Shown: in pieces, positions 51,915 to 62,062 of the stretch | Position numbering within the stretch: position 1 is the first letter of the stretch | Layout: each line of letters starts with the position of its first letter | Source of the DNA: Paenibacillus sp. H1-7 | Lineage (GTDB): Bacteria; Bacillota; Bacilli; Paenibacillales; NBRC-103111 | Length of the DNA: 64,000 bases | Assembly: GCF_022354825.1 (NCBI RefSeq) | Contig: NZ_CP031168.1 | Coordinates: forward strand, 4,341,501-4,405,500 | Reading direction: 5' to 3' | Made by a program: the position numbers and the translations under genes | Notes under the pieces: model-generated | Databases searched by the model: none | What the model was told of the DNA's origin: nothing | The model's input: the letters and a program-made list of their open reading frames with translations, nothing else

Positions 51915-52721
51915 TTAAACGAACTCTCGGATGTATTGTATAAATGCTGGCAGTACAACTTCCGGTTCTTCAAGCTCAGGATGCCACTTCTTTTCCCACT
52001 CCAACGATAAGTATCCTGTGTAACCATATTTCTTTAACAATTCAATATTATTCTTAATGGGAACTTCCCCATCGCCAATGAAACATAGCTGGAATTGGCC
52101 GTTGACCTTTTTGGTATCTTTAACATGGACATGCTCGATATAGGGAGAGATCTTCTCGATAAACGGTTCAATGGTATTGCCGTATCTTTTGTACGTATGC
52201 TCCATATCCCACAGCACGCCCAAGTAGGCACTGTTCACCTTCTCCAGTACAGGCAGCATATTATCCAGATCGGAGAAGTCCCCATGGGTTTCCAAAAGGA
52301 TGCGGACATTTCTTTCCGAGCCATAGTCACAAAGCTCTTGTAAGCCTCTTGAAATCCTCTCAATAATTTGCTCCTTTTGGGAAGATTCCGGCACCTTATT
52401 CCCAAAAACTCTTATATAGGGTACGTCTAGCTTTTGTGCTAGATCTATATGTGCTGTCCCTTCTGCAATAAAATCATCGAATTTATCAAGGTCATGGAAT
52501 TGGCAGGATGTATTCAAACCGATTATTTTTATCTGCATTGAATGAAGTTGCTCCAAAGTTTTTTCCAGATTCTCAGGGAGAAAGGGCCTTGCCTTGGGCA
52601 GGAACATTTCCCCTTCCATGCCTCTGATCTCAATCCCGTCGTATTTTAAACGTGTGGTTTCGTTCAAAATTTGTTCCCAGGTCCAATTCGGGCAAGACAA
52701 TGTGGTATAAGCTATTTTCAT
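51915..52721 (-). CDS. sugar phosphate isomerase/epimerase family protein
   Basis: The 268-residue TIM-barrel protein of the xylose-isomerase-like (AP endonuclease 2) superfamily shows YDGIEIRGMEGE near residues 28-39, the metal-ligand Glu in ILLETHGDFSDL, DMEHTYKRYG and VHVKDTKKVN. Such enzymes interconvert sugars or inosose derivatives. ATG 52721 follows GAGAGGCGG; an earlier ATG at 52742 overlaps the preceding stop. Its pairing with the Gfo/Idh/MocA gene is a common arrangement in sugar and inositol catabolism. Confidence 0.8.
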   Translation of the reverse strand: MKIAYTTLSCPNWTWEQILNETTRLKYDGIEIRGMEGEMFLPKARPFLPENLEKTLEQLHSMQIKIIGLNTSCQFHDLDKFDDFIAEGTAHIDLAQKLDVPYIRVFGNKVPESSQKEQIIERISRGLQELCDYGSERNVRILLETHGDFSDLDNMLPVLEKVNSAYLGVLWDMEHTYKRYGNTIEPFIEKISPYIEHVHVKDTKKVNGQFQLCFIGDGEVPIKNNIELLKKYGYTGYLSLEWEKKWHPELEEPEVVLPAFIQYIREFV

Positions 52722-52741
52722 TCCAATACCGCCTCTCAGCA

Positions 52742-54256
52742 TTATTTTTTGGTTGAATTTCTCTTTACGTATGACTCTGACATCTCCTGAACAATTTTAG
52801 TAAAATTCGGTTCCGTTTTTAACTGGTTGACGAACGCATCCCATTTTTCTATCGGTTCCTTGCCCATAATCACGTGCAGCTTCATATCGGTAATTTTTTT
52901 GTTGTATTCCGGCCAGAACTTAATCCAGGCCTCGGAATCCACACCGACCGACGGATCATTAACCGCATTTTTTGCCCGCTCATCCATTATTTTTACATGA
53001 CGGTCATAGTACTCCTTCGGAATTCCCGGAACATACGCTTTTAGATATTTGTTGTAGCTAAGAAAAATTTGACCAAACGCTTGTTGGGATACATTGTCCT
53101 TTACAGCCTGTTCCGTAGGGATTTTAAAGCCGTCTTTTTCAACGAAATGAACGTCTTTAAAGCCGAAATTCGCAAGATCCGATCCTTCAGCGGAAGCCCC
53201 GTAATCCATGAATTCCATAATTTTCTTCAACTTCGCTTCAGGAACGGTCTTGGGAATCAGAAACATTCCAAAAGAGCCGATTTCTGTCTCGCTCACTCCG
53301 TTTAATGAAACAATCGGCTCCATATAAGCGTCAGGCTTCTGCTTTCTAAGCTCGGCTGTTATATTCCAAACCTGATCTATGGCTTGTGTGGCGACACCAG
53401 CCTTCCCTGCCTTTAACATATCCAGGATTTGACTCGGTTTAAGCATCAGGAAATCTTCGGGAATCAGCTTTTCTTTATACAATTTATTGGCGTACATAAG
53501 CGCGTCTTTTTCTGTTGATAAGTAAACAGTAGGAACCAGCTTTCCATCCTGCACTTTCCAGTCGCCTATAGTTTTATTAAAAACGTTCTCGAAAGCTCTT
53601 ATATTTAAAATGACTCCATACGTATCATTTTTCCCGTTTCCGTCGGGGTCGTTATTGGTAAATGCCTTCATCGCTTCGTAGAGTTCATCCATGTTGGTCG
53701 GCATTTTTAAGCCCAGTTTATCAAGCCAATCTCTGCGGATGCTTAACCCGTTCTGGCCATAGACCGGTCTTACCCGGGGTATACCATAGTTATGTCCATC
53801 CGCGTAGGCCAAATTTTTCCAGGTTTCTTCAGGAAACTTTGCTAAATTCGGATAATTTTTATACAAATTGGTCAAGTCCCAAAAGGCTCCTTGAGCAGCC
53901 ATACCCTTAATAACCGATGAATTGAGAGGGTCGGTTGTCAAGATTAAATCCGGCAGCTCACCGGAGGCCAACGTCACATTTAATTTATCCGTATAGTTGT
54001 TGGATGATGTCCAGGCAATGTTCAGCTTGGTATTCGTCCGTTTTTCGATTTCTTTTATTATTGGGTTGTCTTCTGAGGGTGGTTCTTGCGAATAAAAGGA
54101 CGACAATATGCTGATTTGAGTTGGTTTTCCCTGTTTTCCCCCCTCTTGTTCCACTGAATTTGCTTGTTCTCCCCCGCCTCCTCCGCATGCAGCTAACAAT
54201 AAAGCTAATGAGACTTGCAGGGAACACAGTTTAATAACTGCATTTTTCTTGCTCAT
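52742..54256 (-). CDS. carbohydrate ABC transporter binding lipoprotein (LplA-like)
   Basis: The product of 504 residues has a lipoprotein signal ending LLLAACGG and the large binding-protein fold typical of Paenibacillus LplA-like proteins: NPIIKEIEKRTNTKLNIAWT early, then LTTDPLNSSVIKGMAAQGAF and YGIPRVRPVYGQNGLSIRRD. It presents an oligosaccharide to the two permeases encoded upstream. GGAGGTAATAG precedes ATG 54256. No ATPase gene is in the operon; a shared MsmX-type ATPase encoded elsewhere usually serves these systems. Confidence 0.85.
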   Translation of the reverse strand: MSKKNAVIKLCSLQVSLALLLAACGGGGGEQANSVEQEGGKQGKPTQISILSSFYSQEPPSEDNPIIKEIEKRTNTKLNIAWTSSNNYTDKLNVTLASGELPDLILTTDPLNSSVIKGMAAQGAFWDLTNLYKNYPNLAKFPEETWKNLAYADGHNYGIPRVRPVYGQNGLSIRRDWLDKLGLKMPTNMDELYEAMKAFTNNDPDGNGKNDTYGVILNIRAFENVFNKTIGDWKVQDGKLVPTVYLSTEKDALMYANKLYKEKLIPEDFLMLKPSQILDMLKAGKAGVATQAIDQVWNITAELRKQKPDAYMEPIVSLNGVSETEIGSFGMFLIPKTVPEAKLKKIMEFMDYGASAEGSDLANFGFKDVHFVEKDGFKIPTEQAVKDNVSQQAFGQIFLSYNKYLKAYVPGIPKEYYDRHVKIMDERAKNAVNDPSVGVDSEAWIKFWPEYNKKITDMKLHVIMGKEPIEKWDAFVNQLKTEPNFTKIVQEMSESYVKRNSTKK

Positions 54257-54285
54257 ACTATTACCTCCATTTGTAAATTTTATAT

Positions 54286-55185
54286 TCATTCCTTCACAGA
54301 ACCTACCATGACGCCTTTGGCGAAATGCTTCTGCAGGAAAGGATACACCATAATAATAGGTACTGTTGCCACAATAACTGCGGCCATTTTAAGAGTTTCC
54401 TGAGGCAAGGTTTGCTCGGAGGAAATTTGTTGTGCTAATTCCCCACCTACGCTGGTTGATGAATCGATAAGCATATGCTGCAGCAATACTTGTAAAGGCC
54501 ACTTTTTGAAATCGTTCAAATAAAGAATCGCGGAAAAAAATACGTTCCAATAAGCAACCGCATAAAATAGACCGAAGGCCGCCAGAGAGGGCAAAGAGAT
54601 CGGCAGGATCACTCTCATCCAAATTCCTAAATCGTTGCATCCATCGATATTGGCCGCTTCTTCCAAGCCGGGTGGAATGCTATCGTAGAAGCTTTTCATA
54701 AGAAATGTATAATAAGCTGTTGTCAGTACAGGCATGATTAGTGCCCACATGCTGTTGATCAGCCCTAAGTTCTTCACAAGCAGATATGGTGGGATGATAC
54801 CGGGGTTAAAAAGCATTGCAATCACAATAAGCATCAACATGACTTTTCTTCCCATCAATCTTTTCCTCGATAAGGCATAAGCAAAGCTTGAGGTTACAGC
54901 AAGACTCAATACAGTGCCGATTGTAGCCAAGAAGGCACTATTTCCCATCGCTCTTAGAAACGTATTGGTTGACAACAGGTATTGATAATTAATTAGCGAC
55001 CATTTCTCCGGGATCAGGATGAGACCGGCAGTCCGGATGTATTCAGAGGGGTCGGTAAAGGATATAACCAGAATGTAAAGGAATGGCAGGATCGTGACTA
55101 CTCCAGCTATAATCAGCATGGACATAACGGCTGCATCTGCTAATCTACTGCTCCATTTATTGTTCAATGTCTCCACCCCCCTCAA
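54286..55185 (-). CDS. carbohydrate ABC transporter permease (LplC-like)
   Basis: The 299-residue protein has six membrane helices and the EAA loop EEAANIDGCNDLGIWMRVIL near residues 184-203, which contacts the ATPase. The long form with a GGELAQQISS loop is typical of LplC-type permeases. The frame opens at TTG 55185, overlapping the previous stop by four bases; TTG 55167 with better spacing from GAGGGGGG is possible. It is the second gene of the operon. Confidence 0.85.
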   Translation of the reverse strand: MRGVETLNNKWSSRLADAAVMSMLIIAGVVTILPFLYILVISFTDPSEYIRTAGLILIPEKWSLINYQYLLSTNTFLRAMGNSAFLATIGTVLSLAVTSSFAYALSRKRLMGRKVMLMLIVIAMLFNPGIIPPYLLVKNLGLINSMWALIMPVLTTAYYTFLMKSFYDSIPPGLEEAANIDGCNDLGIWMRVILPISLPSLAAFGLFYAVAYWNVFFSAILYLNDFKKWPLQVLLQHMLIDSSTSVGGELAQQISSEQTLPQETLKMAAVIVATVPIIMVYPFLQKHFAKGVMVGSVKE

Positions 55186-56150
55186 TATAGGCCTTCCTTG
55201 CCATATGTCTTAGCCAATTTGTTAGCTGCAATTACCAATATAAGTCCTACAACAGACTTAAACAGTCCAACCGCCGTAGTGAAGCTAAACTGTCCATTTT
55301 GTATGCCCATCCTGTACACGTAGGTTTCGAATACATCGGCAACATCAGTCACTGCACTGTTCATCATGAGATAAACTTGCTCAAAGCCTACATCCAGAAC
55401 ATGGCCCATTCTTAGAATTAATAATGTAATAACTACATTTTGTATGGCAGGCATCGTGATATGCTTCACCTGCTGGAGTCGGTTAGCCCCATCCATCTTA
55501 GCCGCTTCATAAAGCGCAGGATCGACCCCGGCTATGGCTGCCAAAAAAATGACGGTGCCCCAGCCTGCTTCCTTCCATATGGACTGCAGGGTCAGCATCA
55601 CCCAAAAGTAATTTTCGTTCGTTAAGAAGTCTATCTTAGAGTAACCCATCATGTGAATGACGCCATTTACAATGCCTCCGGATTGGGAAAACAACAGGAA
55701 CGTGATCCCCGCAACGATCACCCAGGAAAAGAAATGTGGCAAATATACGATGCTTTGGATAGTTCTTTTGAACTTGCTGTTTCTTGCTTCATTGAGAAGC
55801 AAAGAAAGAATGATGGGCGCAGGGAAGAAAAAAACTAGGTTTAAAACACTAATGACCATTGTATTTCTTAATAATTTCAAGAATTCGCTGCTACTGAAAA
55901 ACCTTTCGAAGTTTTCGAAGCCCACCCACTTACTATGCAGGATTCCTTTAAACGGCGAGTACTCCTGAAAAGCAATGACTACTCCGCCAATGGGAATATA
56001 CTTAAAAATCAAAAAATACAATATTCCAGGTGCGGCGAGAAGATATAAATATTTGTCTCGGCTAAGACGGGTCAGGACAGTATTTATCTTCCCTTTTTTA
56101 ACAGAATGGATTTGTGTTAATTGCTTATCTCCTAAAGTAGTTTGTTGCAA
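55182..56150 (-). CDS. carbohydrate ABC transporter permease (LplB-like)
   Basis: The 322-residue membrane protein has six helices, a N-terminal KYLYLLAAPGILYFLIFKYI segment and the EAA loop YEAAKMDGANRLQQVKHITM near residues 214-233. It is the first gene of the operon and forms the channel with the next permease. Upstream, 56151-56441 contains no gene and should hold the operon promoter; no motif could be assigned with confidence. Confidence 0.85.
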   Translation of the reverse strand: MQQTTLGDKQLTQIHSVKKGKINTVLTRLSRDKYLYLLAAPGILYFLIFKYIPIGGVVIAFQEYSPFKGILHSKWVGFENFERFFSSSEFLKLLRNTMVISVLNLVFFFPAPIILSLLLNEARNSKFKRTIQSIVYLPHFFSWVIVAGITFLLFSQSGGIVNGVIHMMGYSKIDFLTNENYFWVMLTLQSIWKEAGWGTVIFLAAIAGVDPALYEAAKMDGANRLQQVKHITMPAIQNVVITLLILRMGHVLDVGFEQVYLMMNSAVTDVADVFETYVYRMGIQNGQFSFTTAVGLFKSVVGLILVIAANKLAKTYGKEGLY

Positions 56151-56441
56151 ATCTCTTCACCTCTCTTTAATAGATAGAACCAAAAGCATTTGCTGCAGCG
56201 CCACTATGAAGAACTACGCACATCGTACGTTAACTTCCATATGTTGTATAGTTCTTATTCTCATCCAGGAGTTCTATTTATGGTTCTCCACTTAATTATC
56301 AAGTCCTTAAATTAACTTTCGGCACATTCGTTTACTAGTTTGTTTCGGGAGCTAGCCGCTTTCCCAGCAAGCAATACCTGTACATTCACTATTTTTTTGG
56401 AAGGATAGCGGTGTAATGGCAAGTAGTGTTATTACACAACA
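56151..56441. other. upstream region of the sugar-uptake operon
   Basis: This 290-bp gap should contain the operon promoter and the site for the AraC-type regulator. A weak match to the CCCGTTAG right end (ACATCGTACGTTAACTTCC, 56220-56238) is present but lacks CCC and a hairpin. Confidence 0.35.
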
Positions 56442-56474
56442 AACAGCCCCAATTTAGATCAAGTTGGGGCTGTT
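56442..56474. terminator. perfect 11-bp stem terminator
   Basis: AACAGCCCCAA pairs with TTGGGGCTGTT. It separates the GH43 gene from the sugar-uptake operon. Confidence 0.75.
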
Positions 56475-56589
56475 CAGAAGTCTCGAGTTTTCGCCTTCCT
56501 TCAAATAAAATCACCATAAACTTTTTGTAACCGTTTTACAAAATGGTTGCTCTACACAAAATGATTGTTCTGATAGGAACACAAAATCC

Positions 56590-56613
56590 GCCGCAAGCCT
56601 ATGGGCCTGCGGC
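56590..56613 (-). terminator. terminator of the GH43 gene
   Basis: GCCGCAAGCC pairs with GGCCTGCGGC with one mismatch. On the minus strand it is followed by GGATTTTGTG, 26 nt after the stop codon. Confidence 0.75.
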
Positions 56614-56638
56614 GCCGAAGAAGGCATTCACACTTCTC

Positions 56639-59600
56639 TTATCTGTTACGCAGCATGTTCAGCAATACTCTAATCGCCTCTGCTCGTGTTGCTTGATCGC
56701 CGGGGGCGAATTGGTTCCCTCCTTTACCTTCAATAATGCCCCGCTTGCACAAGGTCGCCACGGCACCCCTCGCCCAGTCAGGAATAGCCGTGTCATCCGC
56801 AAACCCTGTGGTGTCAGCCTTTTCGCCTGACTGGCCCATGGCGTTGGCGATCATCTTGACCATCTCACTACGGGTAATCTCGGCATCAGGTCGGAACGAA
56901 CCATCTTCGTAACCGGAAATGATCCCTACTTGCACCGCTTGCGCCACGGAATTCAGCGCCCATGCACCGATCTTCTCCTTATCGGTGAACGTTAGTGGCG
57001 TGCTGTAGAGGCGGTTCTCTTGCGGCTTTAGCGCATTGATAAGCATGGTGGCAAACTCGGCGCGTGTTACGGTTCGATCCGGCTTGAACGTACCGTCCGG
57101 ATAACCGCTGACGATTCCCAGGTCAATCGCTTGTTTGACATCGGACTCCGCCCAGTGTTCCGCCAGGTCACTCAAGTTGACCGTCGGTTTCGGAGCGGGC
57201 AGGCTTACCGCCTGATCGACGCCGAATACTGCAAACTTGGCAACGTTGTTCACCTTCACCGTAATAGAAGTGGCCCCATTGACTTGTCCGCCTAATTCCC
57301 TCCAGATTTTTCGCTCTTCGTCATAGGTGAATACAGTCGGCTTTTGACCCTTCTTTATTTTGGTTGGATCGAAACTAATGGTCAGAGTAATCTCCTTGTC
57401 GAAAATCCCTAGGAAATCCTTCCGAATCTCGAACACCGGACTGACCAGCGCATCTTTGCCTGCAAGCAGCTTTTGTGTGTCTGTTATCTTGCTGATGATA
57501 AGCTGAAATTCCTTTCTGGAAGCGCCGGCAGGGATCTCGATCTTAATCTCATCACCTATGCCAAATTCGCCCTTCTTATCTGCTGGAACTGCAAATTGGC
57601 TGCTATTCGCCGGAATAACTCCTTCGCTCGTTGGTATTGATGGTGAACTGCCATCGGAAGAATCCCCGTCAAACGAACCTCCTCCAGAAGAACCGCCCGA
57701 ATTTTTAACCGTCCATTGCGCATATAGAGTCAGATTCGCCCCGCCCATTATGAATACCTGGCCTTCAGTGTAACTGGCTCCGCTACCATCCGCCCGTACA
57801 TTCCAGCCGGCAAAGAGATAGCCCGGCTTCTTCAGATTGCCGGTATTGCCATAGACAGATACCGTGACGCCCTGATCATAGTCGCTGTCATCTACCGGCA
57901 CGTGACCGCTTGACGCGCCGTTGCCGTTATAGGTCACACTGTAGGACGGCGTTCCGAATATCGCCGTGATCACTACCGCCTCGTCTGGCATGATGAAGGT
58001 ATTGCCAGTCACATTCAGCCTACTGGGACTATTCACCTTCCAGCCCTTGAAGAGCTGGCCCGGACCTGGCGTGGCGGTTAAGGTAATCGCCATATCCTTG
58101 ACCGCCGACGATACATTAGCGCTGGCAGTGCCGTGTCCCTCGGTTGCCACTGTAATACTATGGCTGGTCAAAGCAAAGCTATCCACCACATTGACACTGA
58201 ACACAGCCGGATTCCCCTGATTAAACAGAATAGAGAAGTCCGCCTTATCACCGCGCTTCAACCCCAGTGCGGCCATAGTCTCGCGTTTGATGGTCAACAT
58301 ATCCCCGCCGATCGTATAATCATCCGTTCCCAATGTGCCATTGTGTACGGCACCTGCTACAGTTGCTGCGTATACCACCCCGGTCACAGACTGGGCTTCG
58401 TTCCATATGATGCTGGTGCTTACATCCCCGGGAACATAGAGATCATAGGTGGCCTGTTCAGGACTAACATCCGCGTCTTTCTTGGAGACGGTAATGGTGA
58501 AGTCCTTGGAGTAGTTCACGCCGATCTCGCTTCCTTCTTCAATCGTAGCGGTGACAATGACTGTTCCTGCTCTTGTGGCGGACAGCACATTCCCATCTAG
58601 GGTGGCTCTTGTTTGCCCGGCATCCTTGATGCTCCAGGTGATACTTTTCCGCGTTGCCCAATCCGGTGAGACTGTTCCGAAGAGAGTCAGCTCCTGTCCT
58701 GCCTGCACTGCTGCAGGGACATCAGAAATGTCCGACACCGAGTGGAATGTAGTGTCATAAAGGTTGCGCAACTCAATCTTAAACCGCTGGTTGTCTTTCC
58801 CCTCGTCATCGGCCAACCGTATAACTGCGTTGTTTCCTTTGGACGCTTCATTGACCGTAATCACCTTTCCATTGCTTTTGTTGATCACTTTGTAATAATC
58901 GCCCTCCTTTTCCAGACGCCACTGTTCAGTATCGGAGGGAGTGGGGGCAGCTTCAATAGTCTGATTTAGAATAAGTTCTTGGATATCCGAATCAGGCTTG
59001 ATATCGAGGAAGCGTGCTCCACGCATAACTAGGATCCGGTAATATCCTGTTCCCAGATCCAGGAATCGCATCAATTGACTATTGGTATCGCCATTGGAAT
59101 ATTGGATAACGGCTGCTCCCTGATTATACTTCTCACCTGCCACACTCAGCGCTTTGCCGCTATGCTTCGGCTGGATCTTCACCATTTTCTCGGGGGTAAG
59201 TTCCCTGGCCGTCGTGCTCATGAATCCACCGCTGAATTTATCCAGGATCAGGCTGTCTATATTGAGCTGTCCGGTATCCCCTTCCTCACGGCGGAATTCA
59301 ATGCTATTCTTCCCGGCCTCCAGATTGACCGTCTCTGTCGCGTCCATCCAGGTATCCCAATTCGCTGTCGGCGGTAAGGAAACTTGCTTGACCCGTTTGC
59401 CGTTCACATACATGCTCATGGTTCGATTCGACGACTGTACACCTGAATACCGCAAGGTTGACGTATAGGCCGCTGTATAAGGGACATTCACTTCAAACCC
59501 TATAGAATCCCCTTTTTTCTGGAATAAGCCGACATAACCGTTGCCTTCAAACCATAGACGGTCTCTTCCGATACCCACCGTGCCTGAGAGGGCAGCTGCT

Positions 59601-61882
59601 TCCGCCTGATATTTCCATGGAGTGCGTTTATTCAAATGAATATGATCGATATGGATGACACCTGAATCTCCCGCTGCACTCTTATAGGTGATGCTGTTTT
59701 TCCCTTTGTTCAGGCGAACGGTTACAATCTGTTCCTTCCACACCTTGGCTCCTCCGGAGTAGGGAAGGACCATGTCCTGCACAGGCGTGCCATTCACCTC
59801 CAGCGACAATGTTTTGCCGCCCTGCTCCGTGGCGTACCGCAGCTTGAGATCATAGGAGGCCGCATACTCGGTATCCACAGAGAATTCCACGGACGAGTTC
59901 ACATGGGACAGACCGCTCACATAACCGATTCCCGTATTCCCATCCTGAGCCTGAACGATCCTGGCATGCGCCCCGCCTGTCGTTTTGGCGGATTCCGCCT
60001 CATACGTCCAGGTCGCCGCTTCGGTAACAGTGATATAATCCAGATTGACATTCGCCGTATCACCGCTGTCATACTTATAGGTGATAACATTGCTTCCCTC
60101 TTTCAGGAATACATTGTCATATCTGTCGGCCCACTTGTCCCATTCCTTTAGACCGAAGAAATTCGCTTGTTTGATCTTGGTGCCATTCACATACATGGTC
60201 AAGGTTCGATCGTTCTCCGTTCCAGCGCCATATGCCAGCTTGACCGAATAGCTGCCCGCGTGAGGAGCGTTTACTGTAAAGCTGATCGCCGCGTTTGGCT
60301 TCGTGAACCCTCTGACAAAGCCTGAACCGCTATATCCCGTATGATCTTGAGCAATTCCCGTGCCGCCGGACAACTCTGCGCCCTCCGCTTCATACAAGAC
60401 ACTTTTCTTGGCAATGATTGCGTCCAGCCCCAAAGCGCTTTTGCCGGAAAGACGTAAGATGTTGCTACCGGCATTCAGCCGGATGTTGTGAACCGTTTTT
60501 AAGTCGAAGTTCAGCTTGTTCTCCGGCCCGGCATTAGACGGGAATACAAGCGCGGTAGGAGCCTCCTGGTTCACGCCAAGTGTCATGGTGACCGGTTCTG
60601 TCGTATTGTTGTTGTATCGGAAATCTAGCGAGTAAATCCCCCCAGTATTCGTGTTGACTGTAAACTCTACATAGTCGCTGTCATTGCCATTGCTGTACCG
60701 GGCATATCGGCCGGACGAGGCATAAATGCTGTTCATGGTTGCTCTTGCAGCCCCTGATAATTGCGCGTCTTCCGCTTCATAGATTTCGCTCTTCTCCTCC
60801 CCGGAGGGGCGGCTAAGCACGGTGCCGGGGTTGGACGGGATGCCCAGATTGATGAAGTCATTGTCGTCCCAATTGATCCGCTGGGCGCGAACCTCTCTGT
60901 TCTTACCCCCTTGACTATGGGTCGGTATGCCATGGTATGTAATCCAGTCCTCTGTGCCATCTTCGGATTTCAGGAATAACGGCGAGCCTGTTGAGTAAGA
61001 ACCGTTTTCATCCGAACGTTTCATGATCGGCTCGGGATGTTTATTCCATGCTGCTTCATTCTCCACACTTTGGGCCAGATCGGCCCAGGATAGGCCGACA
61101 GCATAGTTATCATGCGTATAGCTGCTGGCGGAATAGGCAAAATAAACTTTACCGTTTCGCTCCACCACAGCTGCGCCTTCATTAACATTATCAACATACT
61201 TCTCCCAGTCGTAGGTCGGCCTGGCTAACGTAATCTCTTCGCCTTCCAATGTCCAAGGGTTTTTCATTTTGACAATCGTGGGACATTCATCAAATCTCTC
61301 TTTTCCCGTTTTTGGATCTATAAAATAGAAATATTTGGTGTAAGTAAGGTATCTCTGCCCATTGATGGTGACAAAGCCAGTAGGCAGTCCATAGCTTTGC
61401 GTATTCAGTAATCCCTGTTGGGGTGTAAGTCCGTCTCCATTATCATAGGTTCCCTTCAGTTCCCAGGTCCCTTCAAATGGATCGGGCGAGCTGTTCTCCA
61501 GAACATAGGAGCTGGGATGGCCGTAAGCAAAGCGCCCCGCTTTATCACTAATTTTTGGACCGGAAGCGAAATAGATGTACCATTTGCCATCGATCCTGTG
61601 CGCATCGGGACCCCATATAAATTCCAGGTTTTCAGGTAACTTCCATACCTCTTTACTCTTCGCGGTGGAAACGCCAAGAATGGTTTCATGCCGTTTCAAT
61701 ACAACATTGCCATCGCCTGCCGCCGAATAATAGTATCCATCGTCTTGCCGTTCAATGGTAGGGTCGGCTCCTTTCATCAGCGGGTTAAGATAATGGGATG
61801 ATACATCCGCATAGGCGATATTGGTCAGCATCATTACGAGCAGTACCGCTAGGGACACAGCAAACAAACCAATTCTCCTCAT
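56639..61882 (-). CDS. secreted multimodular GH43 glycosidase with SLH anchor
   Basis: The 1,747-residue protein has a signal peptide (MRRIGLFAVSLAVLLVMMLT, cut near NIAYADVSS). The domains run in order. A five-bladed GH43 domain (about 30-370) has GADPTIERQDDGYYY, WGPDAHRIDGKWYIYFA and VNEGAAVVER with the likely catalytic Asp, Asp and Glu. Four CBM6/35-like modules (each starting YEAE or YQAE, about 370-900) follow. Next are a ricin-like domain (about 915-1040), a bacterial Ig-like domain, an X2-like module (SPEQATYDLYVPGDVSTSII), two InlB/bacterial repeat modules, a Ser/Gly linker and three SLH repeats (from about 1560). It probably releases arabinose or xylose from plant polysaccharide at the cell surface for the adjacent importer. 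AGGAGG lies 11 nt before ATG 61882. Confidence 0.9.
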   Translation of the reverse strand: MRRIGLFAVSLAVLLVMMLTNIAYADVSSHYLNPLMKGADPTIERQDDGYYYSAAGDGNVVLKRHETILGVSTAKSKEVWKLPENLEFIWGPDAHRIDGKWYIYFASGPKISDKAGRFAYGHPSSYVLENSSPDPFEGTWELKGTYDNGDGLTPQQGLLNTQSYGLPTGFVTINGQRYLTYTKYFYFIDPKTGKERFDECPTIVKMKNPWTLEGEEITLARPTYDWEKYVDNVNEGAAVVERNGKVYFAYSASSYTHDNYAVGLSWADLAQSVENEAAWNKHPEPIMKRSDENGSYSTGSPLFLKSEDGTEDWITYHGIPTHSQGGKNREVRAQRINWDDNDFINLGIPSNPGTVLSRPSGEEKSEIYEAEDAQLSGAARATMNSIYASSGRYARYSNGNDSDYVEFTVNTNTGGIYSLDFRYNNNTTEPVTMTLGVNQEAPTALVFPSNAGPENKLNFDLKTVHNIRLNAGSNILRLSGKSALGLDAIIAKKSVLYEAEGAELSGGTGIAQDHTGYSGSGFVRGFTKPNAAISFTVNAPHAGSYSVKLAYGAGTENDRTLTMYVNGTKIKQANFFGLKEWDKWADRYDNVFLKEGSNVITYKYDSGDTANVNLDYITVTEAATWTYEAESAKTTGGAHARIVQAQDGNTGIGYVSGLSHVNSSVEFSVDTEYAASYDLKLRYATEQGGKTLSLEVNGTPVQDMVLPYSGGAKVWKEQIVTVRLNKGKNSITYKSAAGDSGVIHIDHIHLNKRTPWKYQAEAAALSGTVGIGRDRLWFEGNGYVGLFQKKGDSIGFEVNVPYTAAYTSTLRYSGVQSSNRTMSMYVNGKRVKQVSLPPTANWDTWMDATETVNLEAGKNSIEFRREEGDTGQLNIDSLILDKFSGGFMSTTARELTPEKMVKIQPKHSGKALSVAGEKYNQGAAVIQYSNGDTNSQLMRFLDLGTGYYRILVMRGARFLDIKPDSDIQELILNQTIEAAPTPSDTEQWRLEKEGDYYKVINKSNGKVITVNEASKGNNAVIRLADDEGKDNQRFKIELRNLYDTTFHSVSDISDVPAAVQAGQELTLFGTVSPDWATRKSITWSIKDAGQTRATLDGNVLSATRAGTVIVTATIEEGSEIGVNYSKDFTITVSKKDADVSPEQATYDLYVPGDVSTSIIWNEAQSVTGVVYAATVAGAVHNGTLGTDDYTIGGDMLTIKRETMAALGLKRGDKADFSILFNQGNPAVFSVNVVDSFALTSHSITVATEGHGTASANVSSAVKDMAITLTATPGPGQLFKGWKVNSPSRLNVTGNTFIMPDEAVVITAIFGTPSYSVTYNGNGASSGHVPVDDSDYDQGVTVSVYGNTGNLKKPGYLFAGWNVRADGSGASYTEGQVFIMGGANLTLYAQWTVKNSGGSSGGGSFDGDSSDGSSPSIPTSEGVIPANSSQFAVPADKKGEFGIGDEIKIEIPAGASRKEFQLIISKITDTQKLLAGKDALVSPVFEIRKDFLGIFDKEITLTISFDPTKIKKGQKPTVFTYDEERKIWRELGGQVNGATSITVKVNNVAKFAVFGVDQAVSLPAPKPTVNLSDLAEHWAESDVKQAIDLGIVSGYPDGTFKPDRTVTRAEFATMLINALKPQENRLYSTPLTFTDKEKIGAWALNSVAQAVQVGIISGYEDGSFRPDAEITRSEMVKMIANAMGQSGEKADTTGFADDTAIPDWARGAVATLCKRGIIEGKGGNQFAPGDQATRAEAIRVLLNMLRNR

Positions 61883-62062
61883 TGCAACAATTTCCTCCTT
61901 AGGGATTTTTATTTGGAGCTTTTTGACAGACAGGAAATGATCGCTCAACAATAAAGCGCTTTCATTCTCGCTAGCCTCGCTCCATGGATGCTTACACTGT
62001 ACTGTGATCCCTCCATTCCAGGCCTTAAGAATCTTTAGGTCTTTCTGTACGATTTTTGTTTT

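Noticed and set aside
56220..56238. Further CCCGTTAG element in the 56-kb region
   Set aside because: ACATCGTACGTTAACTTCC lacks the CCC core, hairpin and second end, so it is probably chance similarity.
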